Positions 20,226 through 34,809 are shown, numbered from the stretch's first letter. The stretch: DNA of 64,000 nt from an uncultured archaeon (GCA_938034445.1 CALHLD010000024.1:124001-188000), one strand, 5' to 3'. Numbers and translations are program-made. The notes: generated by a model from the sequence alone, not told the origin.

Positions 20226-21191
20226 GTGGCGGTCTTGGCTAAAATATTCTTTGCTGTTGACGTTCATGGAAGTACACCTGTATGGCGAAAATGGGTAAAT
20301 GTAGTAAGTATGTATAAGGTTGATGTACTAATTCTAGCCGGTGACCTAACAGGTAAAGCTGTTGTACCAATTTTTAGAAAAAATGGAGAATATGAGACAA
20401 TAATCCTTAATAAAAGGTATACTGCAAAAAATGAAGAAGAACTTAAAAAAATTGAGGCCATGATCGAAAGTATGGCTTATTACTATGCGATTATGACCAA
20501 AGAAGAAGCAAATGAAGTAGCAAAGGATCCCAAAAAACTAGATCTGTTGTTCAAAAACGCTATGGTGGATCGTTTAAGAAAATGGCTTGACCTACTACTG
20601 GAAAAAGTTGATACTAATAATGTAACAACAGTTGTCATGCCGGGAAATGATGATGAACAGTATATTGATGAAACCATCAAAAGTTATGAAGATCGTAACA
20701 TACTTTATCCCTTAGACAAAACTCTATTACTGCCTCATAACTATGAACTCGTCTCCCATGAGTATGTGAATCCAACACCTTGGAGAACTCCTAGAGAAGC
20801 TGAAGAGGATAAATTATATAAAATTGTTGAGGATAAAATAAAAAGATCTAACATTAAAGATTATTCAAAAGCGATCTTTAATTTTCACTGTCCTCCATTT
20901 AATACTAACCTAGACCTTGCTCCAAAGTTAGATAAAAACATGAAAATTGTATATGTAGGTGGTAAGCCAACAATGATTCATGTAGGCAGTACGTCAATAA
21001 GGAAGTTAATTGAAAAGTATCAACCAATACTTGGCCTACATGGACATATTCATGAAAGTTATGCGAGTGATAAAATAGGAAATACTATTGTGCTCAACCC
21101 AGGAAGCGAATACACTGAAGGCATACTAAGAGGCTTTTTCATAGAATATGATTCCGAAGGTATTAAAAACTATTGGAAAATTGAGGGGTAA
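20226..21191 (+). CDS. Metallophosphoesterase
   Basis: FFAVDVHGS, LAGDLTGKAV, VMPGNDDEQ, GLHGHIHES. Confidence 0.9.
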   Translation: MAVLAKIFFAVDVHGSTPVWRKWVNVVSMYKVDVLILAGDLTGKAVVPIFRKNGEYETIILNKRYTAKNEEELKKIEAMIESMAYYYAIMTKEEANEVAKDPKKLDLLFKNAMVDRLRKWLDLLLEKVDTNNVTTVVMPGNDDEQYIDETIKSYEDRNILYPLDKTLLLPHNYELVSHEYVNPTPWRTPREAEEDKLYKIVEDKIKRSNIKDYSKAIFNFHCPPFNTNLDLAPKLDKNMKIVYVGGKPTMIHVGSTSIRKLIEKYQPILGLHGHIHESYASDKIGNTIVLNPGSEYTEGILRGFFIEYDSEGIKNYWKIEG

Positions 21192-21193
21192 AA

Positions 21194-22009
21194 GTGACTA
21201 ATTCCCATTTCATTACATTAGGTGAAGACGAATTTATTAATGAGGCACTAAATATTGTCTCAAAAGCGGAAGAAAAGGGAATTATACTAAGAATATTAGG
21301 CTCATTAGCCGTTCGTTTATATATCTCTGGTAATCAACAAGCTCTTTTGTTGCATAGAAGAAGACTCAACGCTCCAGAACAAGTTTTTACAGATTTGGAT
21401 CTTATTGGCTATGGCAAGCAAAGAGGTTCTATAGAAAAATTTTTTAATGATCTTCAGTATCAGCCTGATAGAATTGTTAATCGTATATTTGGAGACCGTA
21501 GACTAATATTCTATCATCCAAAAGGTTATTTTATGGTTGACATATTTTTAAACAAATTAGAGTTTAGCCATGATATTTATTTTGGAGAAAAACCTGGTAA
21601 AGGTCGTCTAGAACTCTCATATCCAGCAATAACTCCTACTGATATAGTTCTTGAAAAGCTTCAAATTCATAAAATAAATAGAAAGGACTTAATAGATTTA
21701 GCTGCTATTTTTCTTGTAAAGGATGTAAACTCTGACCCTCTATCCATTAATGGCTCCTATATTGCTAAAATTCTCTCCCAAGACTGGGGTTTTTGGTATG
21801 ATGCAACGAACAATTTAAATAAATTAAAGTCCATAGTAAAAGAACTATTTGAATTAAAAGAGCTCCAAGAAGAATACTCAAAAATTATCCAAAAAGTAGA
21901 TTCTCTTTTATCAATGATAGAGAAGGAGCCGAAATCAAAGGATTGGCTGAAAAGAAGTCAGATTGGGACCAAAAAGCCTTGGTATAGAGAAGTTGAAGAT
22001 TTATTCTAA
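21194..22009 (+). CDS. Nucleotidyltransferase-fold (AbiEii-like) protein
   Basis: LRILGSLAVRLY...FTDLDLIGYGKQ...MVDIFLNKLEFSHDI; NTase-like GS...DxD pattern. Confidence 0.65.
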   Translation: MTNSHFITLGEDEFINEALNIVSKAEEKGIILRILGSLAVRLYISGNQQALLLHRRRLNAPEQVFTDLDLIGYGKQRGSIEKFFNDLQYQPDRIVNRIFGDRRLIFYHPKGYFMVDIFLNKLEFSHDIYFGEKPGKGRLELSYPAITPTDIVLEKLQIHKINRKDLIDLAAIFLVKDVNSDPLSINGSYIAKILSQDWGFWYDATNNLNKLKSIVKELFELKELQEEYSKIIQKVDSLLSMIEKEPKSKDWLKRSQIGTKKPWYREVEDLF

Positions 22010-22024
22010 ATTTTGCAAATATAG

Positions 22025-22100
22025 TGGGGTCGATGGGATTTGAACCCATGATTTCACGGGCCCGAACCGTGTAGCCTGGACCAGACTAGCTGACGACCCC
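22025..22100 (-). tRNA. tRNA-Pro(CGG)
   Basis: GGGGTCGTCAGCTAGTCTGGTCCAGGCTACACGGTTCGGGCCCGTGAAATCATGGGTTCAAATCCCATCGACCCCA. Confidence 0.95.
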
Positions 22101-22152
22101 AATACCATCAAAGAGATAACCATATATACCCCTTATTAAATCTAAAGTTGAT

Positions 22153-22266
22153 GCCGGGAGCGTGCCGAGATACACATCGCTCGAAAGCTCAGCCTGGTTA
22201 GAGCGCTGGACTCATAATCCAGAGGTCGCGGGTTCGAAACCTCAGGCGAAAAGCCCGCTCTCGGCA
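22153..22266 (+). tRNA. tRNA-Met(CAT), elongator-like, with two predicted non-canonical introns
   Basis: Acceptor GCCGGGA/TCTCGGC; D arm GCTCAGCCTGGTTAGAGC; anticodon arm CTGGA-CTCATAA-TCCAG; T arm GCGGG...CCCGC; ~25 extra nt before D arm and ~14 extra nt in T loop. Confidence 0.9.
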
Positions 22267-22346
22267 TAAATAAAATTTTTATAAAAATGCTTAAAACATT
22301 CAAAATAAATAGGGTTCACAATGTATTGGTGTAATTGTGATCCACT

Positions 22347-23465
22347 TTGCCGCTGCAAGAGAAAGAAATTAGTGTATTTGTACCTGTTTATGTAAACTCT
22401 GACCTATTAGATTCTCTGCTAGAAGAATTAGTGAGAGATAACTATGAAAATAAGGAAATTTTTGTTATTATTGATAATCCTAACCAAGATTCATTAAATC
22501 TTGTTGAAAAATATAAAAATAAGGTATTTTTTATTTTAAATAATCAAAGAATAGGTAAAGTAAATGCGTTAAATAAGGCCGTAAATTATTCTAAGGGTGA
22601 CATTCTTCTTTTCCTTGACTCTGATATAAAACTGAACAATAATGACGGCTCTTTTCTAAGCAAAATAGTAAGTGAAATGACTGAAACAGACATTCTTGAT
22701 ATAAAAAAGGATATAATAAGGGATTCATTTATTTCAAAAATGGTTAATTATGAATATATTAGTTCAAACTTTGTAAGTTATCTTTATTCCAGATTTGCAA
22801 AAAAATGTGTAGGTATTAATGGTGCCGCTTTTGCTATAAAAAAAGATGTCTTTAAAGAAGTTGGAGGTTTCTCAAAAGTGGTTTCAGAAGATTTTGATTT
22901 AGCTATTAAAGTCGCATTAAGAGATAAATACTTTAAATTTTATGAGAAAATAGAAGTTAAAACAAAATCTCCTGGAACTTGGAAGGATTGGTTTGCTCAA
23001 AGGAAAAGATGGAGCATCGGTGTTGGCTTATGGCTTAAAGATCATTGGCGTGAACTATTAAAGTATGTTAGGCAATATCCTTCTCTTGCATTATTAAGTT
23101 TTGTTATACTTTTTCCTACGTTCATTCCTATCCTTTTATCCTATTTTTTATCAAATTTTTTAGGTTATAAGCTTCTAAATTTTATTATAATATTTTTTGC
23201 TACAAAGTTCCCTCTACTTATTGCTTTTCCCTTTATTTTCTCTATATCACTTTTACTTCTAACAAGTTTTATGAATTTTGTAATAAGCTTTATATTATTT
23301 TTGACACTTTTCTTTTTATTTGCTAAAAAATTGAATTTTCATTTTAACATTTTAGAATTTACAATATATTATTATTTTTATCAACCCTTTGCATTTTTTG
23401 TCTTAATTATAGGAATAATCACTCCTTTTGTATACAAAAAATATAAACTTGATTGGAAAATTTAA
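22347..23465 (+). CDS. Family 2 glycosyltransferase with C-terminal TMs
   Basis: VFVPVYVNSDLLDSLLEEL, LFLDSDIKL, EDFDLAIKVALR, QRKRWSIG (Q/RxxRW). Confidence 0.92.
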   Translation: MPLQEKEISVFVPVYVNSDLLDSLLEELVRDNYENKEIFVIIDNPNQDSLNLVEKYKNKVFFILNNQRIGKVNALNKAVNYSKGDILLFLDSDIKLNNNDGSFLSKIVSEMTETDILDIKKDIIRDSFISKMVNYEYISSNFVSYLYSRFAKKCVGINGAAFAIKKDVFKEVGGFSKVVSEDFDLAIKVALRDKYFKFYEKIEVKTKSPGTWKDWFAQRKRWSIGVGLWLKDHWRELLKYVRQYPSLALLSFVILFPTFIPILLSYFLSNFLGYKLLNFIIIFFATKFPLLIAFPFIFSISLLLLTSFMNFVISFILFLTLFFLFAKKLNFHFNILEFTIYYYFYQPFAFFVLIIGIITPFVYKKYKLDWKI

Positions 23466-23467
23466 CA

Positions 23468-23543
23468 AGCCCTGGGCGGGGGTTGAACCCGCGAACCTCC
23501 GCCTTACCAAGGCGGCGCTCTAACCAGGCTGAGCTACCAGGGC
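23468..23543 (-). tRNA. tRNA-Thr(GGT)
   Basis: GCCCTGGTAGCTCAGCCTGGTTAGAGCGCCGCCTTGGTAAGGCGGAGGTTCGCGGGTTCAACCCCCGCCCAGGGCT. Confidence 0.95.
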
Positions 23544-23630
23544 TCAAACAAGGTTAGCAAAGCTTTCTATTTATAAATAACTGTTTACCTAAATATTTTT
23601 ATACGAAAGAGTTTACCGGTTTTATACCAA

Positions 23631-26054
23631 TTGAGCACTATGCTTGGCAATATATTAGACAAAAAAACCTTCGATCCTGAAGATGAACTATCTATTTTAG
23701 AGTATTGGAAAAAGTCAAATGTTTACCGTTCTTTCGACCCTTCTTATGAATGGTTTGTGATAGATATCCCCCCTCCATATGCTACGGGCTCAATGCATGT
23801 TGGCGGTTCAGCACATTATGTACAAATTGATATAATTGCAAGGTATTTCCGGATGAATCAAAAAAATGTCTTCTTTCCTTGGGGTGTTGATAGAAATGGT
23901 TTGCCAGTTGAATTAATGGCAGAAAAAAGATTGAATAAAAAAGCAACCGAAATTCCTAGGGAAGAGTTTCTACAACAGTGTAAGAATATACTTGATGAAA
24001 CAGAAAGTAAAATAGTTGAAACATTATATAGACTGGGTCTAAGTTGTGATTTTGAAAATTGTTATAGAACTGATTCACCCGAGTATCGTGCCTTTACACA
24101 GGAAACGTTCATTGAAGTTTGGAATAAAGGTCTAGTTTATGAGGAGGAACGACCGGTTAACTGGTGCCCAAGTTGTAGAACTACGATTGCTGATGCGGAA
24201 TTAGAGAAGGAAGAAAGAAATGCCACGCTATATTATATAAAATTTAAGTTAAGTTCATTATCTAATCCTTTAAGTGAAATAATTGTTGCCACAACTAGAC
24301 CCGAACTATTAGGTGCCTGTCAAGCAATAATATTTAATCCCAATGATAAGAGATATTCTAATTTAGAAGGTTCGCATGTTACGGTTCCAATATACGACTA
24401 TAACGTTCCAATAATATCGCATCCATATGCAAAACCGGAATTTGGCAGTGGACTAGTAATGATTTGCTCTTATGGTGACCAATCAGACATAAGACTCTTT
24501 AAAGAATTAAGGCTAAAACCAAAAGTTTTAATAAATGAATCTGCAATAATGAATGAAAATTCAGGCCCACTTTGTGGGCTTAGTGTAGAAGAAGCTAGAA
24601 AAAAAATAGTCTCCATGTTGGAAGAAAAATCTCTATTACTAAAGAAAGAAACAATTGTTCAAAACGTTCCCGTATGTTGGCGGTGTTCAACACCAGTTGA
24701 ATACATAAATGTAAAAGAATACTATCTAAAACAAATTGATTTCTTAGATGAAATTTTAAAGATATCAAAGGAACAGATAAAATTTTTTCCACCAGAATCT
24801 ATTAATATACTAATTAATTGGATAAAATCCATTACATCCGATTGGCCTATCTCCAGGAGACGATTTTATGGAACAGAAATCCCGATCTGGTATTGTAAAA
24901 AATGCGGTTCCCCAAACCTACCTAAACCAGGCAGCTATTATCAGCCATGGAAACAATCTTTTCCACTTAAAACTTGTAGCAATTGTGGTGGTACCACTTT
25001 TGAAGGTGAGGTTAGAACATTTGACACTTGGGTTGATTCTAGTGTGTCAGCTTTGTATGTGTTGAAATTGGGTAGAAAACTAGGCTATTCTTTACCAGAT
25101 GTTCCAGTTGGGATGCGCCCCCAAGGGATTGACATTGTTAGAACATGGCTCTTCTATTCTCTTCTAAGAATTTACCAATTAACTCAAAAGCCAGCTTTCA
25201 AGTACGTTAGACTTTCAGGTATGGGCCTTGATGAGCATGGTCGTGCTATGCATAGACATTTGGGAAATGTTATCTATCCTGAACCAGTAGTGAAAAAATA
25301 TGGTGCTGACGCTTTTAGATTTTGGGCTGCATGTGAAGCAAAGTTAGGCTCGAATTATCTATTTTCAGAAAAAAGAGTTGCTGGTGCAAAAAAGTTTATT
25401 ACAAAACTTTGGAACATATCCCGCTTTATATCGCAATTTCCATATTATGATATCACACCAGTGGAACCAATAGATAAAGCTATATTAGAAAAGCTTGATG
25501 AATTAATACAAGTATGTAGAAAATCGTTTGATGAACTTGATTCCTTTGAAGCGGCAAAAGCTATTAGATACTTTACTTGGAACATATTTGCCGACCATTA
25601 TATTGAGGCTGTAAAGTCTAGAGCTTATAACAAAAACAACGAATTCTCAGAAGTTTCTTCAAAAAGTGCTATTTCCACACTTTATCATGTCCTTTATTCA
25701 GTAGTCTGTCTACTTGCACCTATAACACCATTCGTTTCCGAAGCAATTTATCAAAAAATCTTCCATTTCAAAAAGAGTGTTCATCTTGAAACCTATCCTA
25801 TGCCTAAAGGAATGAGCAAAATCTTTTCACCATACTTTGATAAATTTATGTACTTAAATTCACTTATATGGAATTACAAAAAGAAGCGATCTTTATCCCT
25901 TGCTTCTCCTATTTCAGGATTGTGTTTGCCTGATGATTTAAAAATATTCGAAAAAGAAATAGTATCAATGCATAAAGTTGAGAACATATTTTTCGGCTCT
26001 CCACCATCTAATAACTTCGAAATGCTTGATGAGAGCGTTTTTGTTAAGCTCTAG
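23631..26054 (+). CDS. valS: Valyl-tRNA synthetase
   Basis: Class I aaRS: PPPYATGSMHVGGSAHY, editing domain ATTRPELLGACQA, FGSGLVMICSYGDQSD, GMGLDEHGRAMHRHLGN. Confidence 0.88.
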   Translation: MSTMLGNILDKKTFDPEDELSILEYWKKSNVYRSFDPSYEWFVIDIPPPYATGSMHVGGSAHYVQIDIIARYFRMNQKNVFFPWGVDRNGLPVELMAEKRLNKKATEIPREEFLQQCKNILDETESKIVETLYRLGLSCDFENCYRTDSPEYRAFTQETFIEVWNKGLVYEEERPVNWCPSCRTTIADAELEKEERNATLYYIKFKLSSLSNPLSEIIVATTRPELLGACQAIIFNPNDKRYSNLEGSHVTVPIYDYNVPIISHPYAKPEFGSGLVMICSYGDQSDIRLFKELRLKPKVLINESAIMNENSGPLCGLSVEEARKKIVSMLEEKSLLLKKETIVQNVPVCWRCSTPVEYINVKEYYLKQIDFLDEILKISKEQIKFFPPESINILINWIKSITSDWPISRRRFYGTEIPIWYCKKCGSPNLPKPGSYYQPWKQSFPLKTCSNCGGTTFEGEVRTFDTWVDSSVSALYVLKLGRKLGYSLPDVPVGMRPQGIDIVRTWLFYSLLRIYQLTQKPAFKYVRLSGMGLDEHGRAMHRHLGNVIYPEPVVKKYGADAFRFWAACEAKLGSNYLFSEKRVAGAKKFITKLWNISRFISQFPYYDITPVEPIDKAILEKLDELIQVCRKSFDELDSFEAAKAIRYFTWNIFADHYIEAVKSRAYNKNNEFSEVSSKSAISTLYHVLYSVVCLLAPITPFVSEAIYQKIFHFKKSVHLETYPMPKGMSKIFSPYFDKFMYLNSLIWNYKKKRSLSLASPISGLCLPDDLKIFEKEIVSMHKVENIFFGSPPSNNFEMLDESVFVKL

Positions 26055-27310
26055 TTATGATATTTATATTTTAATATTGCACCAATTCCTCCAAAATTTT
26101 TAAGCATAGTACCTGCTTCTGTTTTTGAAGAGATAACCTCAACTTTTGCCCCGACCATATCTGCTTTTCTAGCAATATATTCTATGTAGTCCTCTTCCTC
26201 TATTTCATAATCTGCTCTTTGACATCCTGTACATGTTTCGGTGATAATTTCTTGTTTTCGTTTTATGTACTCTTCACGGGTAATATGTTCAACCTTTTCT
26301 TTTCCACAGTATTTGCATTTCACTTTAAGTATTATCATGTTAAGATCTTCAACAATGATTATTATATCCACATTTCCTTGATTTAAGCTATTCTCTATTG
26401 CTTGGATCCCATAGAGTGCAAGACCATTTTCCTTAGAAACTTCACGCAAAAAGTTTTGAACTAACTTCATTTCTTCAACAAGTCTTAAATCTTCTAAAAC
26501 TTTTTCTGCTTTCATGACCGTTTCGCGAATACCTTCTTCACCAGCATAGGATGTGTCTATAACAGCAACGATCTTATCTCTAAGCTGATAATGTAAATAC
26601 TCACCTTTTAAAAAATCATCTTTTGTTGGACCTGGACCGCTGATAATTAGTTTGGTTATATTATTTTCCTCTAAAAATAGTTTTGTTGCATGTTTTCCAA
26701 CACGATGAAAAAATTCATTTATTTCCATTTCCCTAAGTCGCTCAAATCTTCGTGCGGACTGTCCTCCTGCCCTATGCTTTCCTGAAACTCCAGATGTTAA
26801 AACCTCGGCAACCTCAACTCTATCTCCATAAAGTAGTCCTAAACCCGCTTCAGATGTATCTATAGAAATTATCCCAATATATGTTTCTTCTTTCAACATT
26901 TCCTTTAAAAATTCTGTATGGAAATGATCATCACATCTATAAAGGTATGTTTGTACAGGTTTGATTGGCACTATCTCATAAAGAAAGATTGTTTCGCTTC
27001 CTAATCCATTTGTTGGTAAAGCGCCACAAAATATTACTAATCCATTTTCTGGTGTTTTCTTATAAAGTTTTAGACGTTGCATGGTTTTTACTAGCGCATC
27101 TTGTACATGGTTTCTTGTAGTATCTGACTTTATGTTAGATGCGGTTCCCCACTCTTCTCTTAAGGCATTTATTACTTCATGAATTGGTTTTCCTGGAGGT
27201 ATGTATAGTGAAATTAGTTCGGTGCCTCTTCCTTTTTTCTTTGAAAGTTCTGCCACTAATTGTTTTAATCTATATTTTTCAACTGAACTCTTCTCTTCTA
27301 CTTTACTCAT
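26051..27310 (-). CDS. prf1: Peptide chain release factor aRF1
   Basis: ELISLYIPPGKP, NIKSDTTRNHVQDAL, GGQSARRFERLRE. Confidence 0.95.
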   Translation of the reverse strand: MSKVEEKSSVEKYRLKQLVAELSKKKGRGTELISLYIPPGKPIHEVINALREEWGTASNIKSDTTRNHVQDALVKTMQRLKLYKKTPENGLVIFCGALPTNGLGSETIFLYEIVPIKPVQTYLYRCDDHFHTEFLKEMLKEETYIGIISIDTSEAGLGLLYGDRVEVAEVLTSGVSGKHRAGGQSARRFERLREMEINEFFHRVGKHATKLFLEENNITKLIISGPGPTKDDFLKGEYLHYQLRDKIVAVIDTSYAGEEGIRETVMKAEKVLEDLRLVEEMKLVQNFLREVSKENGLALYGIQAIENSLNQGNVDIIIIVEDLNMIILKVKCKYCGKEKVEHITREEYIKRKQEIITETCTGCQRADYEIEEEDYIEYIARKADMVGAKVEVISSKTEAGTMLKNFGGIGAILKYKYHN

Positions 27311-27367
27311 TTTCCTCTCACATTATGTTTTTATTTTACTATTTATGATACTATATGCGAGATACCC

Positions 27368-28048
27368 TTGGAACGTGTGGTAATTAAATTAAGTGGTTCG
27401 GTGTTTAAGCTACCTTTTGATGCAAACTATATTAAAACTTTATGTGAATCATTTATTTCTATATTAAATGATGGAATACAGCCGATTATAGTATCTGGTG
27501 GAGGTGAAATTGCAAGATCTTATATAAACATTATGCGGGTGCTTGGTGCTGATGAGACAACTTTAGATGAGATTGGAATCCACGTTTCTCGGTTAAATGC
27601 AAAAATAATTATAAGTGCCCTTGGCTGTTATGCTTATCCTGTAGTTCCTACGTCCATGGATGAAATCTCCTTGGCTTTAAATTCAGGGAAAATAGTGGTT
27701 CTGGGTGGTCTCTATCCTGGACATTCTACTAATGCGACAGCAGCTTTAGTCGCAGAGAAATCTAATGCCTTTGTTCTTATTAATGCGACAGATGTTGACG
27801 GTGTCTATACAGCTGATCCCAAAGTTGATAAAAATGCAAAAAGATATGACCAAATTGATACCCATACTCTGTTTAACTTAGTAACAGCCTCCCCAATTAT
27901 TGCCGGCTCCTATGATCTCTTTGATCCTTTAGCTATTAAAATAATTGAACGTTCTAAAATCAAGACAAGGATAATTTTATGTACACCACAAAATATATTA
28001 AATTCAATAAAAGGTGTTAAAGTAGGCACTGAGATTGTTATAAAGTGA
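27368..28048 (+). CDS. pyrH: UMP kinase
   Basis: VIKLSGSVF, VSGGGEIARSYI, ATDVDGVYTADPK. Confidence 0.93.
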   Translation: MERVVIKLSGSVFKLPFDANYIKTLCESFISILNDGIQPIIVSGGGEIARSYINIMRVLGADETTLDEIGIHVSRLNAKIIISALGCYAYPVVPTSMDEISLALNSGKIVVLGGLYPGHSTNATAALVAEKSNAFVLINATDVDGVYTADPKVDKNAKRYDQIDTHTLFNLVTASPIIAGSYDLFDPLAIKIIERSKIKTRIILCTPQNILNSIKGVKVGTEIVIK

Positions 28049-28053
28049 CCTAA

Positions 28054-28278
28054 ATGTCAGAAAAACAAGATAAGACAAGAACTATTCCTCCACATACCCA
28101 TTGCAAAATTTGTGGTGCTGCCATACCTTTAGGGAAAGTTTTTTGTTCAAATGCATGCAAACAAAAATCTATAGAAATGGATAAAAGAATGAAACGAACA
28201 CAACTTATTTACTTTATCATTTTCTTAATCCTCATGCTCTTCACCTTAATATTCATTTATATTAGACCTTCACAATAA
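28054..28278 (+). CDS. DUF2116-like zinc-ribbon membrane protein
   Basis: HCKICGAAIPLGKVFCSNACKQK then one TM. Confidence 0.8.
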   Translation: MSEKQDKTRTIPPHTHCKICGAAIPLGKVFCSNACKQKSIEMDKRMKRTQLIYFIIFLILMLFTLIFIYIRPSQ

Positions 28279-28380
28279 AGTGCATTTAATACATGTAAGA
28301 GGGAAAACGTTTAGTAAACAAAATTTACTAAAATTTGTAAATTTATCATCTAGTATTTGGTTATAAAGTAAATGGTATAA

Positions 28381-28465
28381 TGCGGGGGGTGGGATTTGAA
28401 CCCACGAACGCCTACGCGAACAGATCTTGAGTCTGTCCCCTTTGACCTGGCTCGGGAACCCCCGC
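28381..28465 (-). tRNA. tRNA-Leu(CAA)
   Basis: GCGGGGGTTCCCGAGCCAGGTCAAAGGGGACAGACTCAAGATCTGTTCGCGTAGGCGTTCGTGGGTTCAAATCCCACCCCCCGCA; long variable arm. Confidence 0.94.
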
Positions 28466-28680
28466 ATCAAACAAATAAACATAATTTACTTATAAAAATT
28501 AAAATTAAACAACTCACATGTCATCAGCAAAATTTTTATATCCCTTTTTTGCGGTTAATGTTTGCGCAATGGCGGCGCTTTGTTAGAGCATGGGGACAAA
28601 GTTCCCCTTTTGCAATGAATAACAAGCCTCCAGTTGCGCGTACAAAATGAGGATTCGAAGCAAAACTTCGAATCCGAGAA

Positions 28681-28706
28681 GGGTGTGATGCTTAGTCAAT
28701 TAAGGT
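28681..28706 (+). other. 5' arm of 16S rRNA processing stem
   Basis: GTGTGATGCTTAGTCAATTAAG complementary to CTTAATTGACTAAGCATCACA at 30230-30254. Confidence 0.9.
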
Positions 28707-28717
28707 AATAGCGTCCG

Positions 28718-30222
<1,505 letters not shown>

Positions 30223-30229
30223 CGAAATG

Positions 30230-30254
30230 ACTTAATTGACTAAGCATCACATCC
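30230..30254 (+). other. 3' arm of 16S rRNA processing stem
   Basis: acttaattgactaagcatcacatcc pairs with 28681-28706. Confidence 0.9.
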
Positions 30255-30324
30255 TTGTTAATGCAATCCATGATCCGTTAAGATCATGGATGAAGGACAT
30301 AGGAGACCAAAAGTCTCCGATGAA

Positions 30325-30358
30325 TGTCGTGCATAGGTGTGACAGCCAGACGGTATCT
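30325..30358 (+). other. 5' arm of 23S rRNA processing stem (bulged)
   Basis: tgtcgtgcataggt-gtgacagccagacggtatc pairs with gatactgtctggtcacaaaacctatgcacgaca near 33450-33483. Confidence 0.88.
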
Positions 30359-30361
30359 CTC

Positions 30362-33449
<3,088 letters not shown>

Positions 33450-33566
33450 TGATACTGTCTGGTCACAAAACCTATGCACGACAGAATTATTAATATAACA
33501 TAAAGTTATTATATAGACTTCTAAAACAAGAAAAAATATTTTTAAATTTCCTCTTTTCTAATTTTT

Positions 33567-34256
33567 TTATGTTGCTTTCCTTTCATAAATTTCAAGGAAA
33601 GCAATCTTTGAAATGTTAGGTAAGTATTTGAAAATATCGTTTGCTAAAGCTCTTTTGACAATTTGTAATCCCTCTTCAAGATAAAGTTCTACTGGTAATT
33701 CAAATGTTAGTACGTTTTCTTGTATAGAAAACTTTAGTTTTTCCTTTTCTATAGGTATTCTTCTCAGGAAAAGTGCCTCTATCTTTTCTGCATCTTCCTT
33801 TAATTCTCTCACTACCTCAACTTCATAAAGAATAGTTTTTCCAGAATATTTGTGGTTAAAATCTATATGCACTCTTCCTGAAGCTAAAAGTTTAACTCGC
33901 CCTATCCTGTTATCTATTTCAATTTCATCTCCGATTTTCAATTGATTTGCACGTTCTCCTAGTCTACGTAATGGGATGATTTTTACTTTTGACGGATCCC
34001 ATATACCAAATGCTTTTTCAGGAGGGATTTCTAGTAAAATTTTTTCTCCTACATTCATTTCTTTTAATTTTTCGTCTACTGGTTCCAGAACCCACCTTTC
34101 CCCAATAGCAATTAATCTAGGATTATACTTTCTTGTCGGATCAAAGACATTATATTCTTTGGCTTTTTCCTCTAAAGTTGTTTCAATAAGTTCATTTGTC
34201 TCTTTAACAATTCCTGTTAAGTTAGCGTATATTAACGTACCTGGTTCAAATGGCAT
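33567..34256 (-). CDS. FKBP/SlyD-type peptidyl-prolyl cis-trans isomerase
   Basis: LEEKAKEYNVFDPTRKYNPRLIAIGE, GEKILLEIPPEKAFGIWDPSKVKIIP, VHIDFNHKYSGKTILYEVEV. Confidence 0.88.
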   Translation of the reverse strand: MPFEPGTLIYANLTGIVKETNELIETTLEEKAKEYNVFDPTRKYNPRLIAIGERWVLEPVDEKLKEMNVGEKILLEIPPEKAFGIWDPSKVKIIPLRRLGERANQLKIGDEIEIDNRIGRVKLLASGRVHIDFNHKYSGKTILYEVEVVRELKEDAEKIEALFLRRIPIEKEKLKFSIQENVLTFELPVELYLEEGLQIVKRALANDIFKYLPNISKIAFLEIYERKAT

Positions 34257-34290
34257 ATAAAACCCCCCGCTCGGTCTTCTATTTATTTTT

Positions 34291-34809
34291 TTACTTCCTC
34301 AATTTCCTTATCCTTTCTTCACCATCAATTTCTTTTATTATTTTAATTACTGGTTCTGGGACTAAATGCTCCCAAGGTTGTCCTTCTAAAATCCTATTCC
34401 TTATTTCTGTTGCAATAAATTTCTCCCTTTCTGTCAAAGGAACTTCTATTACAGGAAAATTTTCTTCAGAAAAGAGTCTTAATGTTAGTGGATCGTTTGA
34501 AAATACAATCTCAAATTTTGGAACAAGCATCCTCACTATTTTTGTCCACAAATAATGTACCTTAACATCAGGAATGGGTATTATCATCCATTTTCTCTGG
34601 TCAATATTTTCTTTTTCTAAAACAGATTTAATCATTAGTATCCTCTCTGCTGCTGTAAACGGATTTCTCCTTTCATGGCTTCTATTAGCACTACCTAAAC
34701 CTATGTATAAGAAATCAGTATATTCTAAAGCATATTTAATAGCAAATAGATGGCCATAGTGGAAAGGTTGAAATCTTCCAATGAAGAGTGCTGTTTTATA
34801 TTTATTCAT
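34291..34809 (-). CDS. nadM: Nicotinamide-nucleotide adenylyltransferase
   Basis: ALFIGRFQPFHYGHLFAIKYAL, NRSHERRNPFTAAERILMI. Confidence 0.93.
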   Translation of the reverse strand: MNKYKTALFIGRFQPFHYGHLFAIKYALEYTDFLYIGLGSANRSHERRNPFTAAERILMIKSVLEKENIDQRKWMIIPIPDVKVHYLWTKIVRMLVPKFEIVFSNDPLTLRLFSEENFPVIEVPLTEREKFIATEIRNRILEGQPWEHLVPEPVIKIIKEIDGEERIRKLRK

